Positions 51,201-59,856 of a stretch of 64,000 bases of DNA are shown one piece after another; positions within the stretch are counted from its first letter, which is position 1, and every line of letters begins with the position of its first letter. The position numbers were made by a program, and so were the translations under genes. The stretch is from Synchiropus splendidus. Taxonomy: Eukaryota; Chordata; Actinopteri; Syngnathiformes; Callionymidae. The notes beneath the pieces are model-generated. The model made no database searches. It worked only from the letters and a program-made list of their open reading frames with translations, and had not been told where the DNA came from. Where the stretch lies: positions 13,591,001-13,655,000 of the forward strand of contig NC_071351.1 in the NCBI RefSeq assembly GCF_027744825.2. Reading direction: 5' to 3'.

Positions 51201-54200
51201 TTTCCAAATAAAGCACCCTCCCGTATAATGCCACAGTGCACCAGGTGTTCCGAACAACACTATTAGAAGGACACCCTCGCACGCATTGTGTGAAATAAAG
51301 CAGTATATGTGACACATCGCAGTCGATTTGTGCAGACCAGATGTGTCTCCTGCCCTGAAAGTGTTTTTGCCACCAAACCTGCTCAACTAGCCAATCTGGG
51401 AAGGGAAACAGTGGAGCATTTGCCGGAACATGTCTGCAGCCAAACGCAATACAACTGGGTGGGAAGTAGCCCAGGATTATTCTAGTTTCAATGTTTTATT
51501 CAACACAAGCGAGGCGCTAAAGCGAGACTCCAAAAAGTGCAACATTGTGATGTGTTTGAGTGACACAAAAAACAATGATGATACTAATGTTGTGACGCAA
51601 GAACAGGGGCAGTTTTGTTTCGAGAAGTGGTGGGTTATACTTTAGATTAAGCACTTGAAACGCACCTGCGATGCAAAGTTAAATACTTCTGCAAGTAGAC
51701 CACTTCATGCCACCGTAGATCAAGCCACTCTGAATGAGCTGAAATTCAACCGAGGAATATGAGTCATTTACATGTGATAGTATTGGTTTGCATTCGCTGT
51801 TTTTCTTTATTTCTTTGCCTCTCTCGGGTAAAGTGCTCATCTGGGATGATGCGTTCATGGGTGTCGGGATTTTCAATGCTACTGGAAATATCGACGAAAA
51901 ATAAATAAAAATGATCTGGACAATGTGTCATTGCTTAAGAAGCCACAAAAGGTCCATGGTGTGTAAAGAGGAAAACCTCCAACAACTATCCAGGAAAAAT
52001 GTGCCTGGTTAAAAAAGTGTAATAACCCTGTTCTTCCACTAGGGAAGTCAAGTCAAAGAGGGCTGGATCAATTCTGTCATTGAAGATTGGAAACCACCAC
52101 CTAGCTGTATGTCATTCTTAATACCAATCCTCTTAGAGAAATGTGCTTTACAATGATTCCAGTGTGACGCCTCCGTTCAAATGTCATTAAAGTGTAATTA
52201 TACAGCTGCAAATGACATTTAAATCTTTCTCTAAAAAGGATAAGCGAGTGCTCCATTTCATAAGGCAATAAACAAAGACAGCTCTGGTTAAACACATTTC
52301 GGCAAATAGGATTTTAAGGATCTCTTCTGGGATTTTTGAATAAAACAGCTTGAAGAGATTAAATTCAGACGCACAAGAATAGCAGCTATGCAGTTCGCCG
52401 CCTGATGCTCATCCTGTGTGAATGGCACTTTGCTCATTATCACCTTCCAGAAACCATCATCTAATTTCACACTCCTGGACTCCAGCCAGCCGCGAGGCCA
52501 CGCTCACATATTGGAATCAGTCTTGCACTTTATGTACCTGTGACTGCTGCGTTCACACCTTCAGAACGTTTTCAGGAAGAGAACAAAACAAAGGACACAC
52601 CCACATGGTTTCAATCAGCCGCCGCGCACACTCCGATGCCCCTCTAAGCCTCCGTCCTGCCCATCAGATAAACACCATCCTTTGACATGGTCCAACATGC
52701 TGAAGGGAGCCAGCTGGATTGCCTCCAGATATGAGAGACCCCTCTTTGTGACCGATCCACAGTCCTCCACATAAACAAACACCAACATGACCAGCCAGAC
52801 ATAAATATCCAATTTCCTCTGGCTTAACTTTTACAGCATATTAATCCCAGATTTGATCCCAGGCGGCGAAACTGTGAGCAAGCCAAATATACAAAATGGC
52901 CCGCTTAAGGGACGTGCCAGCACTATTTACCCAGCGAGGACTAAACAGAAAGCAGGAAGAACAATATGAGGTGAGGAGAGAAGCCAGAAGCAGGAGATTT
53001 ATTTTGTAGTTTTGATCCCCTACATCTGATACCTGGACCCAGGCAGATGGCCCATTTAGAGAGGAGCTAGTAGTTTTAAAACTTTTCTTACTACTTATCG
53101 TGACGCAGCAAAACAAAAACGAAAGTGATTCTTCTGGTACTGGCAGCCACGAATTGTCCAAGGAAAGCAGTTAAAAGGATTCTTTTTTCGAGCATTGTTT
53201 TTCATTTTCAAGGTCAGCAGTCTTTTCGGACACCATGCATCTTCATCCCAATGCCATGCACCGGATACATAGAGATTGATTTATAGAAGTCAAATACAAA
53301 TTTGACTCTACTGACTAGTTCAAGGCTAAATAGAAGTCTATGTTTGTTTTTGTCAGAATTTCTGAAAATATAGTTTTAAATTATTTTTTATATTTGGTCT
53401 ATAGTTCTTCATAAATTATACTGAGAAATTTAAAAATAAAATGAATCAAATTGTTGGTTTTTCCATTTCGTCCTTGTCACTTCAGTGGTTTTTTTGGTCT
53501 TTGTCCCTTATTAGTTACTTCTTTGTGGCCCCTCAGGAAAGTTAGTTTCTGACCCTGATTTATGAAGAGCACACAAGCAAATTGACATTGAAATAAAAGT
53601 GCCTGACGGTGAAAAACCTTCAATGCATGAAAACAAAGTTTGTGTTCGCAGAATTTAGGACCGATCCAATAACCAGACTGAAACAAATAAATAGGGACTC
53701 ACGAAGTCTTGGGGTGTATGGTTCCCGTCCTCTCGCAGTCGTAGATGATGAAGCTCCCAGATACCACAGTTGTGCCGTTGACTTTTATAGCCACAGAAAC
53801 AGTCAGATGGTCTGTAGAAGCATGTTACACATCATATTGTTTGCTTGTCAACCGCACCTCGAGCAGTTTTAATACAGAAGGGGACATTGTTTTGCTCGTA
53901 AACACACTAAATAAGTCACAGCGTGCATGTTGTGCTGCATTAGGAGAGGGAGCAAGCAGCTGGTCTGACTCACCTGTGCCTGGGGGGATCGGTCGGTAGC
54001 TCTCTCGAGGGAGCAGCGGGCAGGTCTGGATCTGAGCGGGCCCGGAGTCCAGGTGCACTGTAGCAGTTGTGGAAACCCCAGGACCGTATTCACACTGGAC
54101 AACTGAGCCCTCCAAATCGGGGACGCTGCCGTTGATGAGGATCCCGACAACCTGAAACAGTCAAATCGTAAGTCAGACAATGAAGACGACTGGAGCAGAT

Positions 54201-57200
54201 GTCGCCGTGCGATCCACACATCTATATTTGGGGAAGTGGTGAAGCATGACAGGATGATAATGAGAAGCATCACACTTTTTTATTCCAGTGAATAATTTCA
54301 ATGTGAGAAACAAGCTGGGAGGATAAGAGCTGGCGCTTCACAGCCACAGCAGACCACCAGCTTGCAAGTTAAAAACTCTCCTCCATTGTCTGCCAGGCGG
54401 GATTATCTCCTGACCAAGCATCAGGACTTCCTGCCTGGTGCTTCCTGTTTGCGAAAACAACAATGAGCTGAGCACTTCCTGTTGCTCGCCCGACGACAGG
54501 AAGATCAATCACGGCCCGCCGCTGCCAGACTGACCCCAATCCTTGGACATAATTACAACAGATGCACCATTTAATGAAGTGTTTTCTTTGGGCTGAACTT
54601 CATTATAAGGTGTAATTAAAGTTCAAATATATTTAGAGTGTCAAATTTCACTGAGCTCATTATCACGTTAGGTGTCTGCGACAAGAGCCTGGGGCGCTTT
54701 TCCAAAGTCACACTCCACAAGTTTCCTCCTCTCCTGATTATTAAGAAGTGTTGCGTATGATGTCATCAATTACGGTCAACTTTGGCTCACACCGGAGCTC
54801 ATGCGGTGCCATGTCGACAAGATGAGTACAGTCGTGTGGGAGGACCAGGGAGAGGGAACTATCATTGGTCAACCAGTGGTGGTGTGTAGGGATGGGCGAT
54901 ACGGACCAAAAAGTTATCGGGATAAATGTTGCAATTTCTGCGATAAATACACTTTCATTCTCTTCCATGTGTTGGACACTACAGTCTCTCTTGAAACAGT
55001 TTTATGATGAAACTTATTAGTGGGTTTGTCTCCAACATCATTATTTGCTATGTTTAAATATAACAGTTAACCAAGTGTAGAGATGAGAAATTCAGTGTTT
55101 CACGTCTCTGGTAGAAGCCGCTGGTGTCTGACAGACTGTTCTGCCAGTTTTATTTAGGGGTTAAATTGAGCTGTCTGCTGTATCTCATGTCTCTTAACAG
55201 TTGACTTTAACTATGGAGCAGTCTGGACACATTTCCGAGATGAAATTAGAAATAAATGAATAAATGATCATTTAGTCAGATTGTATTCTCCAAATCATTA
55301 TACAAACTGTCAGTCCTTTGTTTTGTGTGATGAAAACCCTTTTCACAATTCTCTCTCCTAAAATGGTTGTTTTCCATTGCCTTATTGAAGATTTTACGAA
55401 TACTTTTACCGCGTTAGAATTAGTTGATGGTCCCTAACTGATGCTGGGTCGTAGCATTAGCGCTGCCTGTGAGAGTGTGTCCGCAATCAGTGAACCCTAA
55501 TGGGGAAGCGGAAGAGGCCGCCACTAATTCATAATAATGAGGTCCGGCCAATATCGAACTATTTTCAGCACTGTGTTTCGGCGAGGCGCCAGCGCAGCGG
55601 GAGACCTGCATGTGTTGATGTGAACCAAGGCAGGCGACCACGTCAGAGACCTAATGAGGACCACTCCATCTAATAAAATAAACACAGATCCAGAGACTCA
55701 GAGTCGACCAGTGTCATTATCAAAGCTTCCCTGTATTAGAAATAAGTTTAAAACTACGATCGTGAACCAAAGTCCAACACACTCTCCACAGCTGTCACAC
55801 ACCGGTGTCGGCTGTCAAACGCTGCGGAGCTGGTGAGTGCGGCATGCTGTTACGGTCCCGTCATGTTCATGTATGCACCGAGTGAGCCGCGTGTTTATCC
55901 AATTTATCGTGGAGAATGTGTTTGGCCGTATATCATGTACGATAGGTTATCGCCCATCCCTATTGGTGTGTATTGGGCATCTTGAAGAAGAGAGTGCAGC
56001 TAGGGCGGCAACTCAGACTAGCATCAAGAGTGGGAGGGAAACATGAAAGGAGAGCAGAGCAGAAGTTGGGAGCCCAAATGGGTTGATAAAGGAGGAGAGG
56101 AAGACAACAAAGGATGGATGACATGCATGTCAAGGGTAGGTGAAGATACAGTGTCCCCACTAGAACAGACCCAGACAGAAAACAGATATATGAAGTCATG
56201 CGCTTTTCAATTTGAGCCATGAGGAATGTTTGCACATTCATTTGCGGATAACAAGTCGAGTCACTGAGAGTGGCAGGAGCTGTGCAGTACAAATCTTTAC
56301 TCTGGTAGCAGTGTTAGCTTAAAGATAATTACAACAAGACAGCAATTCCCTGATTCAACACTGGTGGCCCCGCGGATTTATCGGGAAGAGAGCGGTGCTG
56401 CGCTAAGAGCAGGGATTTCAACTAAACACCTATAGAAGAGGGCGCTGTAGGCGGCTTATGTGAGCGTAAAAATATTCACATCAGCGGGAGGAAAAGCTTT
56501 CAAAACCCTTATTAGCTGGAAGTACCTTGATATCCGCTGAAATGCTGATCTCTGGAGGGGCCACCATCATGGACGGACACTGCTGGGGGCCGTCCCCCAT
56601 GCTTATCCAGGAGCGTGCCGAAGATGCCTGAGGACACTCCTTCTGGATGGTGCATCTGGACAGAGGAAGTTTGGATGATTATTCATCGACTACACTGGAA
56701 AAAAAAACAACTTTATTTTCAGCATGTCCCCGCTCTGAATTTGATTGACATCTTAAAGCGCCAGGGAAGAGTCAGCCGTCCGACTGGCACAGCCATGCGT
56801 GGATGCGCAACTTGTAAAGAAAGCGACACTTTGGTGTTCCATTTCATTCAACCGCCCAAATATAGATACAGATATATAACCGGGTTCTTTCATGCTCTGT
56901 CAACCAGAAATGCAGGACCACCTCTGATGTTGCATTAGAAAAAAAAATAAACACCCATCAGTCAGACTCCAGGTCACGCGCATTACCATGGAAACTCACT
57001 TGAGAAAGAGGAACTTCGCCGAATGAAGGGTCTTAAATTTCCAGGCTCCACGGAGACTTCATAGTGCTTTGAATTCTGAGTATTGTGTTTGCTGTCCAAG
57101 GTTGTGATTGATTAACTTCTATTAGCTTCTTCAGTCTGTGGCTCTTTGCTTCCTCCCTGACTATCAAAATCTTTTACAAGATTGACCTCCGGCGTCGCAG

Positions 57201-59856
57201 TTTGGATCGATGAACAATGCAAGATCCACGTCTATAGTCCCCGCAGCGACACCTGTCAGTGTATGGTCCTCATGCTCTCCAGTAAACTTTCAAGATGAAT
57301 TCCGCTCCATCTGAGAACTGGCTGAGAACAGACGCCATAACTCTCGGTTCTGAGGGAAGGATCTGAGCAACGGGTCAGAACTGTTGCGCAACAATGAAAT
57401 TGATAAATAAATTGTTCTTAGGCTTCTTCATATGCAGAGAGAAAAGTCTGATAGGTTTTTGTTTTTTTTCAAGTTTATGTAACGTTGAATATTTCCACAT
57501 GTGCTGTAGAAACCTGAGAAGATCCAGGCTCACATTGGCTGGGCTTTATTTGTGTCGCAGTTGTGTTTATGTGTCACAACTGAGAAGAGTCTGTCCATGC
57601 ACTATTGCTTCGGAGTGTCGTGGGGGCAGCAACTGAAGCAAAGACAGCCAAACAACGCGTTTGACAGAAACCCCCCTGCTGGGATTTTTTGAGGGAATAT
57701 ATAGACTCGAGAGTCTTGGCTTGGTGTGGTTCTACTTCAAGTCCCTGTCGGATGACTTGGGCTCCTCAGCTGCTCGAACGTAGAGTCCAGATCATAACCA
57801 TCATTCTCCTGCTTTGAAATGGTTTTTTATTTCACTGATAAACACTCAGTTAAACAGCCATCTGTCCGACAAGAGTGAGTGTTCGAAAGTGAACAGATTT
57901 GGGCTTTGTTCTACACGTACTCCAGTCACGCTCATGTGCTTCACAGGGTGGTGTGTGCTTCCTTCTGAGCCACTCTTTGCTGCTCACTTCCAATTCAACG
58001 CCACTATCAACCGCAGCGATGAGACTTTGTAACTACTGAAACTCGCTCATCACTCTGGCGTCATCTGGTTCCGACAGCTATTTAAATAAACAACCGAGCA
58101 TGGAGCTAAAATATGACCTGTGAAGCCTCATCACCTCGAGGCGTCAGATGAGGCGGGGAGCCAACAAGGCTGTGAAGCAGGGAACATATGAGCACACACA
58201 AACAGAAACAGGCACTGACTCTGAGACACGCATGATACTTGACTGGAATAAAGTCTATTTAAGAGCCGTCATGTGGCAGATTAAACCCACGCCAGCACGC
58301 AAAGAGCGATCAAGGACTGAGCTTCAGCTTCTTTCTAAACAACAATGCCAGCTTCAGCCGGCGAGCAGACGTCGGATGCTGAAGAAACTGAACAGAGATG
58401 CTGGTAACTTCTCAGATTTTACTGTAGATTTCCTTCCGTGGTGGAGTAGCCGCCCCCACCCCTCTCAACCTCTTGATCCCATGGGCTCCAGAGCCACAGC
58501 GCCAGCCCAGCGGCAGACATGACTGGCCAAGCAATGGCGCATCAAACACACACACACACACTCATGACATCAGCTCCCAGGCTTCCCAAAGCTAGACAGC
58601 AGCACACACTCACACTGACACTTCCACACAGGCTTACACACTTTGACATTTCCCTGTCAAAAGGGCCAGTGTGCACTCTCCCTCCCACCGCCATCATCAC
58701 AATCAACGCTCCTTTGTAGCGAGATAGAGAGGACGACAAGGGCAGTGGGGGCGGAGAAGACGAGGACTCGCGGACGCTGGAAGATGAGAGAGGGACAACT
58801 AAATTCTCAAAAGGATGGAGAATCACGAGGTTAAAAAAAAAAAAAAGGAGGCGGCGATGCGAGGGGGATAAAGAGACGACGGCTAGATAAATAAGCAGAG
58901 GAGACAGGGAGATGACAGCGGGAGCGTCTGACCACACAAACTCGCTCCTCTTCATCAGTTCCACTCTTCAAGCTCTCAATAGCCGCTGGCAATGCCACAG
59001 TCTCCAGGGCTGCGGCTCATCTCACAATTCACTATCTCCTTTGATATGCTCTGATCACATCTCGCCGCACACCCTGAAACAAACATATTCTTTATAAAAC
59101 CAAGCTAATAACTGTTGAGCCGAGCTCAGAGTCCCTCATAGTGTCTCACTCTCAGACACCCAGGGGACCTCTCAAAGATGTGTCTCACTCAGATGTTTCC
59201 AATAAACACCACCAAGTCTCACCCCAAATTCAGATTTAAAATGAAACCAGAACACAACCAAACCAATGTATCATCACGTGACAGCTAGATTCTCAGGTTT
59301 TATTTCTAAAAAAAATGATAAACTGGTTGAGAGCCATTCCACAGTTACAATGGGAAGAAAAATCAAAATTACATTTCTGATTACATCAAAATGGCAAAGC
59401 ACTAAACCAGATGAAGACTAGATTGAATTATGTGCATCTGGTAGCAGAGAAAGAGGCTTCAGGGACATCAGCTGGAGTCGGAGAACATTAAACACGTCGG
59501 CTTCTCACCGATTCTCCAAAGTGCACCATCCACAGTGGGCGTCACCGGCTCCCAAACAGTCGCCGCAGCTCCGCCACTGGCCACATTCAGCGACCTTCAC
59601 CCTCAGCATCTGCACACAGGAGGAAGTGAGGTGGACCAAGAGACTCCAGGAGTATATTGGCGGTATATTGGTCTCAAAACCGCCTTCACTTCATATCTTC
59701 TCCGGAACACAAGGCGCTTCTTACATGGTGGGATGTCATGAGGTAAAGAAAATTCCGGTCACTGGGGTCAAAGGTCATGATGTGATGAACCGGTTCGCTG
59801 CCTGGTAGCCTCATTGTCCACTGATTGGCCAGGGTCATGTTGGCCAGGAGGGTCAG
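15110..59856 (-). CDS. plxnd1: Plexin D1, semaphorin receptor (34 exons visible, 5' end outside window)
   Basis: Single-pass receptor for class 3 semaphorins such as Sema3E, acting in endothelial and axon guidance through GAP activity on Rap/Ras-family GTPases. The visible exons join to 4305 coding bases (1434 residues and stop) without a phase conflict. In order they give the end of the Sema domain, PSI1, a linker, PSI2, PSI3, IPT/TIG repeats, a TM helix ([20 protein letters not shown]), a juxtamembrane coiled region, the GAP domain split by a Rho-binding domain, and the C-terminus. D1 is chosen over plexins A-C because of the CSSEA end, the PDZ ligand for GIPC, and the close match in the cytoplasmic part. 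Two arginines needed for GAP action are present ([11 protein letters not shown] and YLTRLLSTK). The signal peptide and most of Sema are missing because the window ends first. Convergent with exorh, as with human RHO and PLXND1. Confidence 0.96.
15701..15775 (-). CDS. plxnd1: plxnd1 exon: C-terminal GAP helix
   Basis: [20 protein letters not shown] then RYRNQ. 25 codons, phase 0. Confidence 0.95.
15849..15989 (-). CDS. plxnd1: plxnd1 exon: GAP part 2
   Basis: [20 protein letters not shown] then [14 protein letters not shown]. 47 codons, phase 0. Confidence 0.96.
15990..17984 (-). other. plxnd1 intron, about 2 kb
   Basis: No exon or RNA gene seen. Contains AT-rich sequence at 16140-16560 and GA-rich patches near 16858-16872 and 17040-17080. 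Confidence 0.6.
17985..18132 (-). CDS. plxnd1: plxnd1 exon: GAP part 2
   Basis: [20 protein letters not shown] then [20 protein letters not shown], ending LQLGK. Confidence 0.96.
18312..18475 (-). CDS. plxnd1: plxnd1 exon: GAP part 2
   Basis: [20 protein letters not shown] then [20 protein letters not shown] and LHIWKTN. Ends phase 2. Confidence 0.96.
18535..18639 (-). CDS. plxnd1: plxnd1 exon: GAP part 2 with second catalytic arginine
   Basis: [20 protein letters not shown] then [15 protein letters not shown]. The LTRLLSTK block carries the second arginine of the GAP site. Confidence 0.95.
18640..21236 (-). other. plxnd1 introns on both sides of the micro-exon
   Basis: Two introns (18640-19843 and 19879-21236) that hold no other exon I can support. 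There is a purine-rich stretch at 19885-20190 and a short AC repeat at about 20327-20342. Confidence 0.55.
19844..19878 (-). CDS. plxnd1: plxnd1 micro-exon (35 bp)
   Basis: Two bases plus eleven codons: [11 protein letters not shown]. It is needed to keep frame between its neighbours and matches the conserved plexin block at this place. Acceptor CCCTGTAG, donor GTGAGT. Confidence 0.93.
21237..21300 (-). CDS. plxnd1: plxnd1 exon: start of GAP part 2
   Basis: [20 protein letters not shown] then R. 64 bases, phase 0 in and phase 1 out. Confidence 0.94.
21301..22493 (-). other. plxnd1 intron, nothing recognised
   Basis: Unique-looking sequence, no open frame with protein-like content on either strand. 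Confidence 0.5.
22494..22597 (-). CDS. plxnd1: plxnd1 exon: Rho-binding domain end
   Basis: [20 protein letters not shown] then [14 protein letters not shown]. Confidence 0.94.
22909..23065 (-). CDS. plxnd1: plxnd1 exon: Rho-GTPase-binding domain
   Basis: [20 protein letters not shown] then [20 protein letters not shown], the ubiquitin-like fold that binds Rac/Rnd GTPases. Confidence 0.95.
23138..23284 (-). CDS. plxnd1: plxnd1 exon: end of GAP part 1, start of Rho-binding domain
   Basis: [20 protein letters not shown] then [20 protein letters not shown]. 49 codons, phase 0. Confidence 0.96.
23352..23550 (-). CDS. plxnd1: plxnd1 exon: GAP domain with first catalytic arginine region
   Basis: [20 protein letters not shown], then [20 protein letters not shown]. 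The [10 protein letters not shown] block holds the first arginine finger of plexin GAPs. Confidence 0.96.
23863..23993 (-). CDS. plxnd1: plxnd1 exon: GAP domain
   Basis: [20 protein letters not shown] then [20 protein letters not shown]. Ends phase 2 within an arginine codon. Confidence 0.95.
25563..25667 (-). CDS. plxnd1: plxnd1 exon: GAP domain variable loop
   Basis: [20 protein letters not shown] then [15 protein letters not shown]. 35 codons. This is the least conserved part of the cytoplasmic region compared with human PLXND1. Confidence 0.92.
27298..27410 (-). CDS. plxnd1: plxnd1 exon: GAP domain start
   Basis: [20 protein letters not shown] then [17 protein letters not shown], a highly conserved plexin cytoplasmic block. 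Confidence 0.95.
28535..28642 (-). CDS. plxnd1: plxnd1 exon: juxtamembrane coiled segment
   Basis: [20 protein letters not shown] then [15 protein letters not shown]. Charged heptad-like helix just inside the membrane. Confidence 0.95.
28950..29064 (-). CDS. plxnd1: plxnd1 exon: transmembrane segment
   Basis: [19 protein letters not shown] followed by the hydrophobic helix [19 protein letters not shown]. Ends phase 1, and the helix is finished by the next exon (ALVVYC). Confidence 0.95.
29065..32857 (-). other. plxnd1 intron, 3.8 kb
   Basis: No exon seen. 29268-29320 has CCTGTCCAGGGTGTCCCCT, which looks like a short relic of a repeat common in fish genomes. 32090-32520 is AT-rich. Confidence 0.45.
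32858..33007 (-). CDS. plxnd1: plxnd1 exon: membrane-proximal IPT domain
   Basis: [20 protein letters not shown] then [20 protein letters not shown]. 50 codons, phase 0. NIS is a possible glycosylation site. Confidence 0.93.
33008..34954 (-). other. plxnd1 intron, 1.9 kb
   Basis: No coding content recognised. A GA repeat lies at 34076-34094 and a T run at 34906-34918. Confidence 0.5.
34955..35227 (-). CDS. plxnd1: plxnd1 exon: IPT domain 3 end with acidic insert
   Basis: [20 protein letters not shown], then an acidic stretch [15 protein letters not shown], then [12 protein letters not shown], the start of the next IPT fold. The acceptor reads CACAGCAG, so an alternative acceptor three bases later would drop one Gln. 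Confidence 0.92.
35291..35375 (-). CDS. plxnd1: plxnd1 exon: IPT domain 3 core
   Basis: [20 protein letters not shown] then QVLEIDKM. Short exon with the central IPT strands. Confidence 0.93.
35440..35613 (-). CDS. plxnd1: plxnd1 exon: IPT domain 2, second half, to IPT3
   Basis: [20 protein letters not shown] then [11 protein letters not shown], ending [19 protein letters not shown], which begins IPT3. Confidence 0.94.
35683..35822 (-). CDS. plxnd1: plxnd1 exon: IPT domain 2, first half
   Basis: [20 protein letters not shown] then [20 protein letters not shown] pattern with the GGTRVTI core. Ends phase 2. Confidence 0.94.
36758..36863 (-). CDS. plxnd1: plxnd1 exon: IPT domain 1, second half
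   Basis: [20 protein letters not shown] then ESFSYL, closing the first IPT fold. Ends phase 0. Confidence 0.93.
39889..40034 (-). CDS. plxnd1: plxnd1 exon: IPT/TIG domain 1, first half
   Basis: [20 protein letters not shown] is the typical start of an IPT domain (P-x-x-G-P-x-x-GGT). Then [17 protein letters not shown]. Confidence 0.94.
43746..43903 (-). CDS. plxnd1: plxnd1 exon: PSI domain 3
   Basis: [20 protein letters not shown] then [13 protein letters not shown], ending CPAPEIHK. Full PSI pattern in one exon. Confidence 0.94.
45223..45328 (-). CDS. plxnd1: plxnd1 exon before PSI3 (b)
   Basis: [20 protein letters not shown] then [15 protein letters not shown]. The acceptor is a long A/T tract ending TATAG. 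Ends phase 1. Confidence 0.9.
45486..45575 (-). CDS. plxnd1: plxnd1 exon before PSI3 (a)
   Basis: [20 protein letters not shown] then [10 protein letters not shown], continuing the linker fold. 30 codons, phase 0. NGS is a possible glycosylation site. Confidence 0.92.
47024..47122 (-). CDS. plxnd1: plxnd1 exon after PSI2 (linker)
   Basis: [19 protein letters not shown] then [13 protein letters not shown]. Proline-rich linker leading to a beta-sandwich segment. 33 codons, phase 0. Confidence 0.9.
48630..48729 (-). CDS. plxnd1: plxnd1 exon: PSI domain 2
   Basis: [20 protein letters not shown], the PSI2 core, followed by [13 protein letters not shown]. One base plus 33 codons. Confidence 0.92.
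48730..53702 (-). other. plxnd1 intron, 5 kb, largest fully visible intron
   Basis: Mostly unremarkable. 49470-49870 contains repeated GATAC, ATGATAT and TTGTGATAT words at both ends and may be an old MITE. No gene seen. Confidence 0.45.
49470..49870. repeat. Possible degraded MITE with GATAC/TTGTGATAT ends
   Basis: The left end has GATACTTGGGTCCCGATACA and GTATTGTGATAT. The right end has GCATTGTGATATATATTG followed by TGATAC. Such words mark old DNA-transposon relics in fish, but I cannot define clean terminal repeats or a target duplication. Confidence 0.25.
53703..53811 (-). CDS. plxnd1: plxnd1 exon: region between PSI1 and PSI2 (b)
   Basis: [20 protein letters not shown] then [15 protein letters not shown], with an NGT glycosylation site. 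It begins and ends within codons that join cleanly. Confidence 0.92.
53974..54151 (-). CDS. plxnd1: plxnd1 exon: region between PSI1 and PSI2 (a)
   Basis: [20 protein letters not shown] through [14 protein letters not shown], an Ig-like/IPT-type segment that matches the plexin D1 layout. 59 codons plus one base. Confidence 0.92.
54887..55962. mobile_element. hAT-like non-autonomous DNA transposon (1076 bp)
   Basis: Begins TAGGGATGGGCGATA and ends with its exact reverse complement, a 15-bp terminal inverted repeat. The flanks GTGGTGTG (54879-54886) and TTGGTGTG (55963-55970) agree at seven of eight bases, fitting the 8-bp target duplication of hAT elements. There is no transposase reading frame inside. 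It lies in the plxnd1 intron between the PSI1 and linker exons. Confidence 0.75.
56526..56655 (-). CDS. plxnd1: plxnd1 exon: PSI domain 1, second half
   Basis: Starts by completing an arginine codon, then CTIQKECPQ, and ends with [11 protein letters not shown]. Contains the remaining PSI1 cysteines. Ends phase 0. Confidence 0.92.
56656..59508 (-). other. plxnd1 intron, 2.9 kb
   Basis: No exon recognised. There are a short CA repeat at 58547-58562, a purine-rich area at 58720-58920 and an A run at 58832-58845. Confidence 0.5.
59509..59609 (-). CDS. plxnd1: plxnd1 exon: PSI domain 1, first half
   Basis: [20 protein letters not shown] followed by [11 protein letters not shown], the cysteine pattern of a PSI domain. 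Ends phase 2. Confidence 0.93.
59725..59856 (-). CDS. plxnd1: plxnd1 exon: last strand of Sema domain
   Basis: Encodes [20 protein letters not shown] and [20 protein letters not shown], the last blade of the Sema propeller. 44 codons, phase 0 at both ends. This is the first plxnd1 exon seen in the window. Confidence 0.9.
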
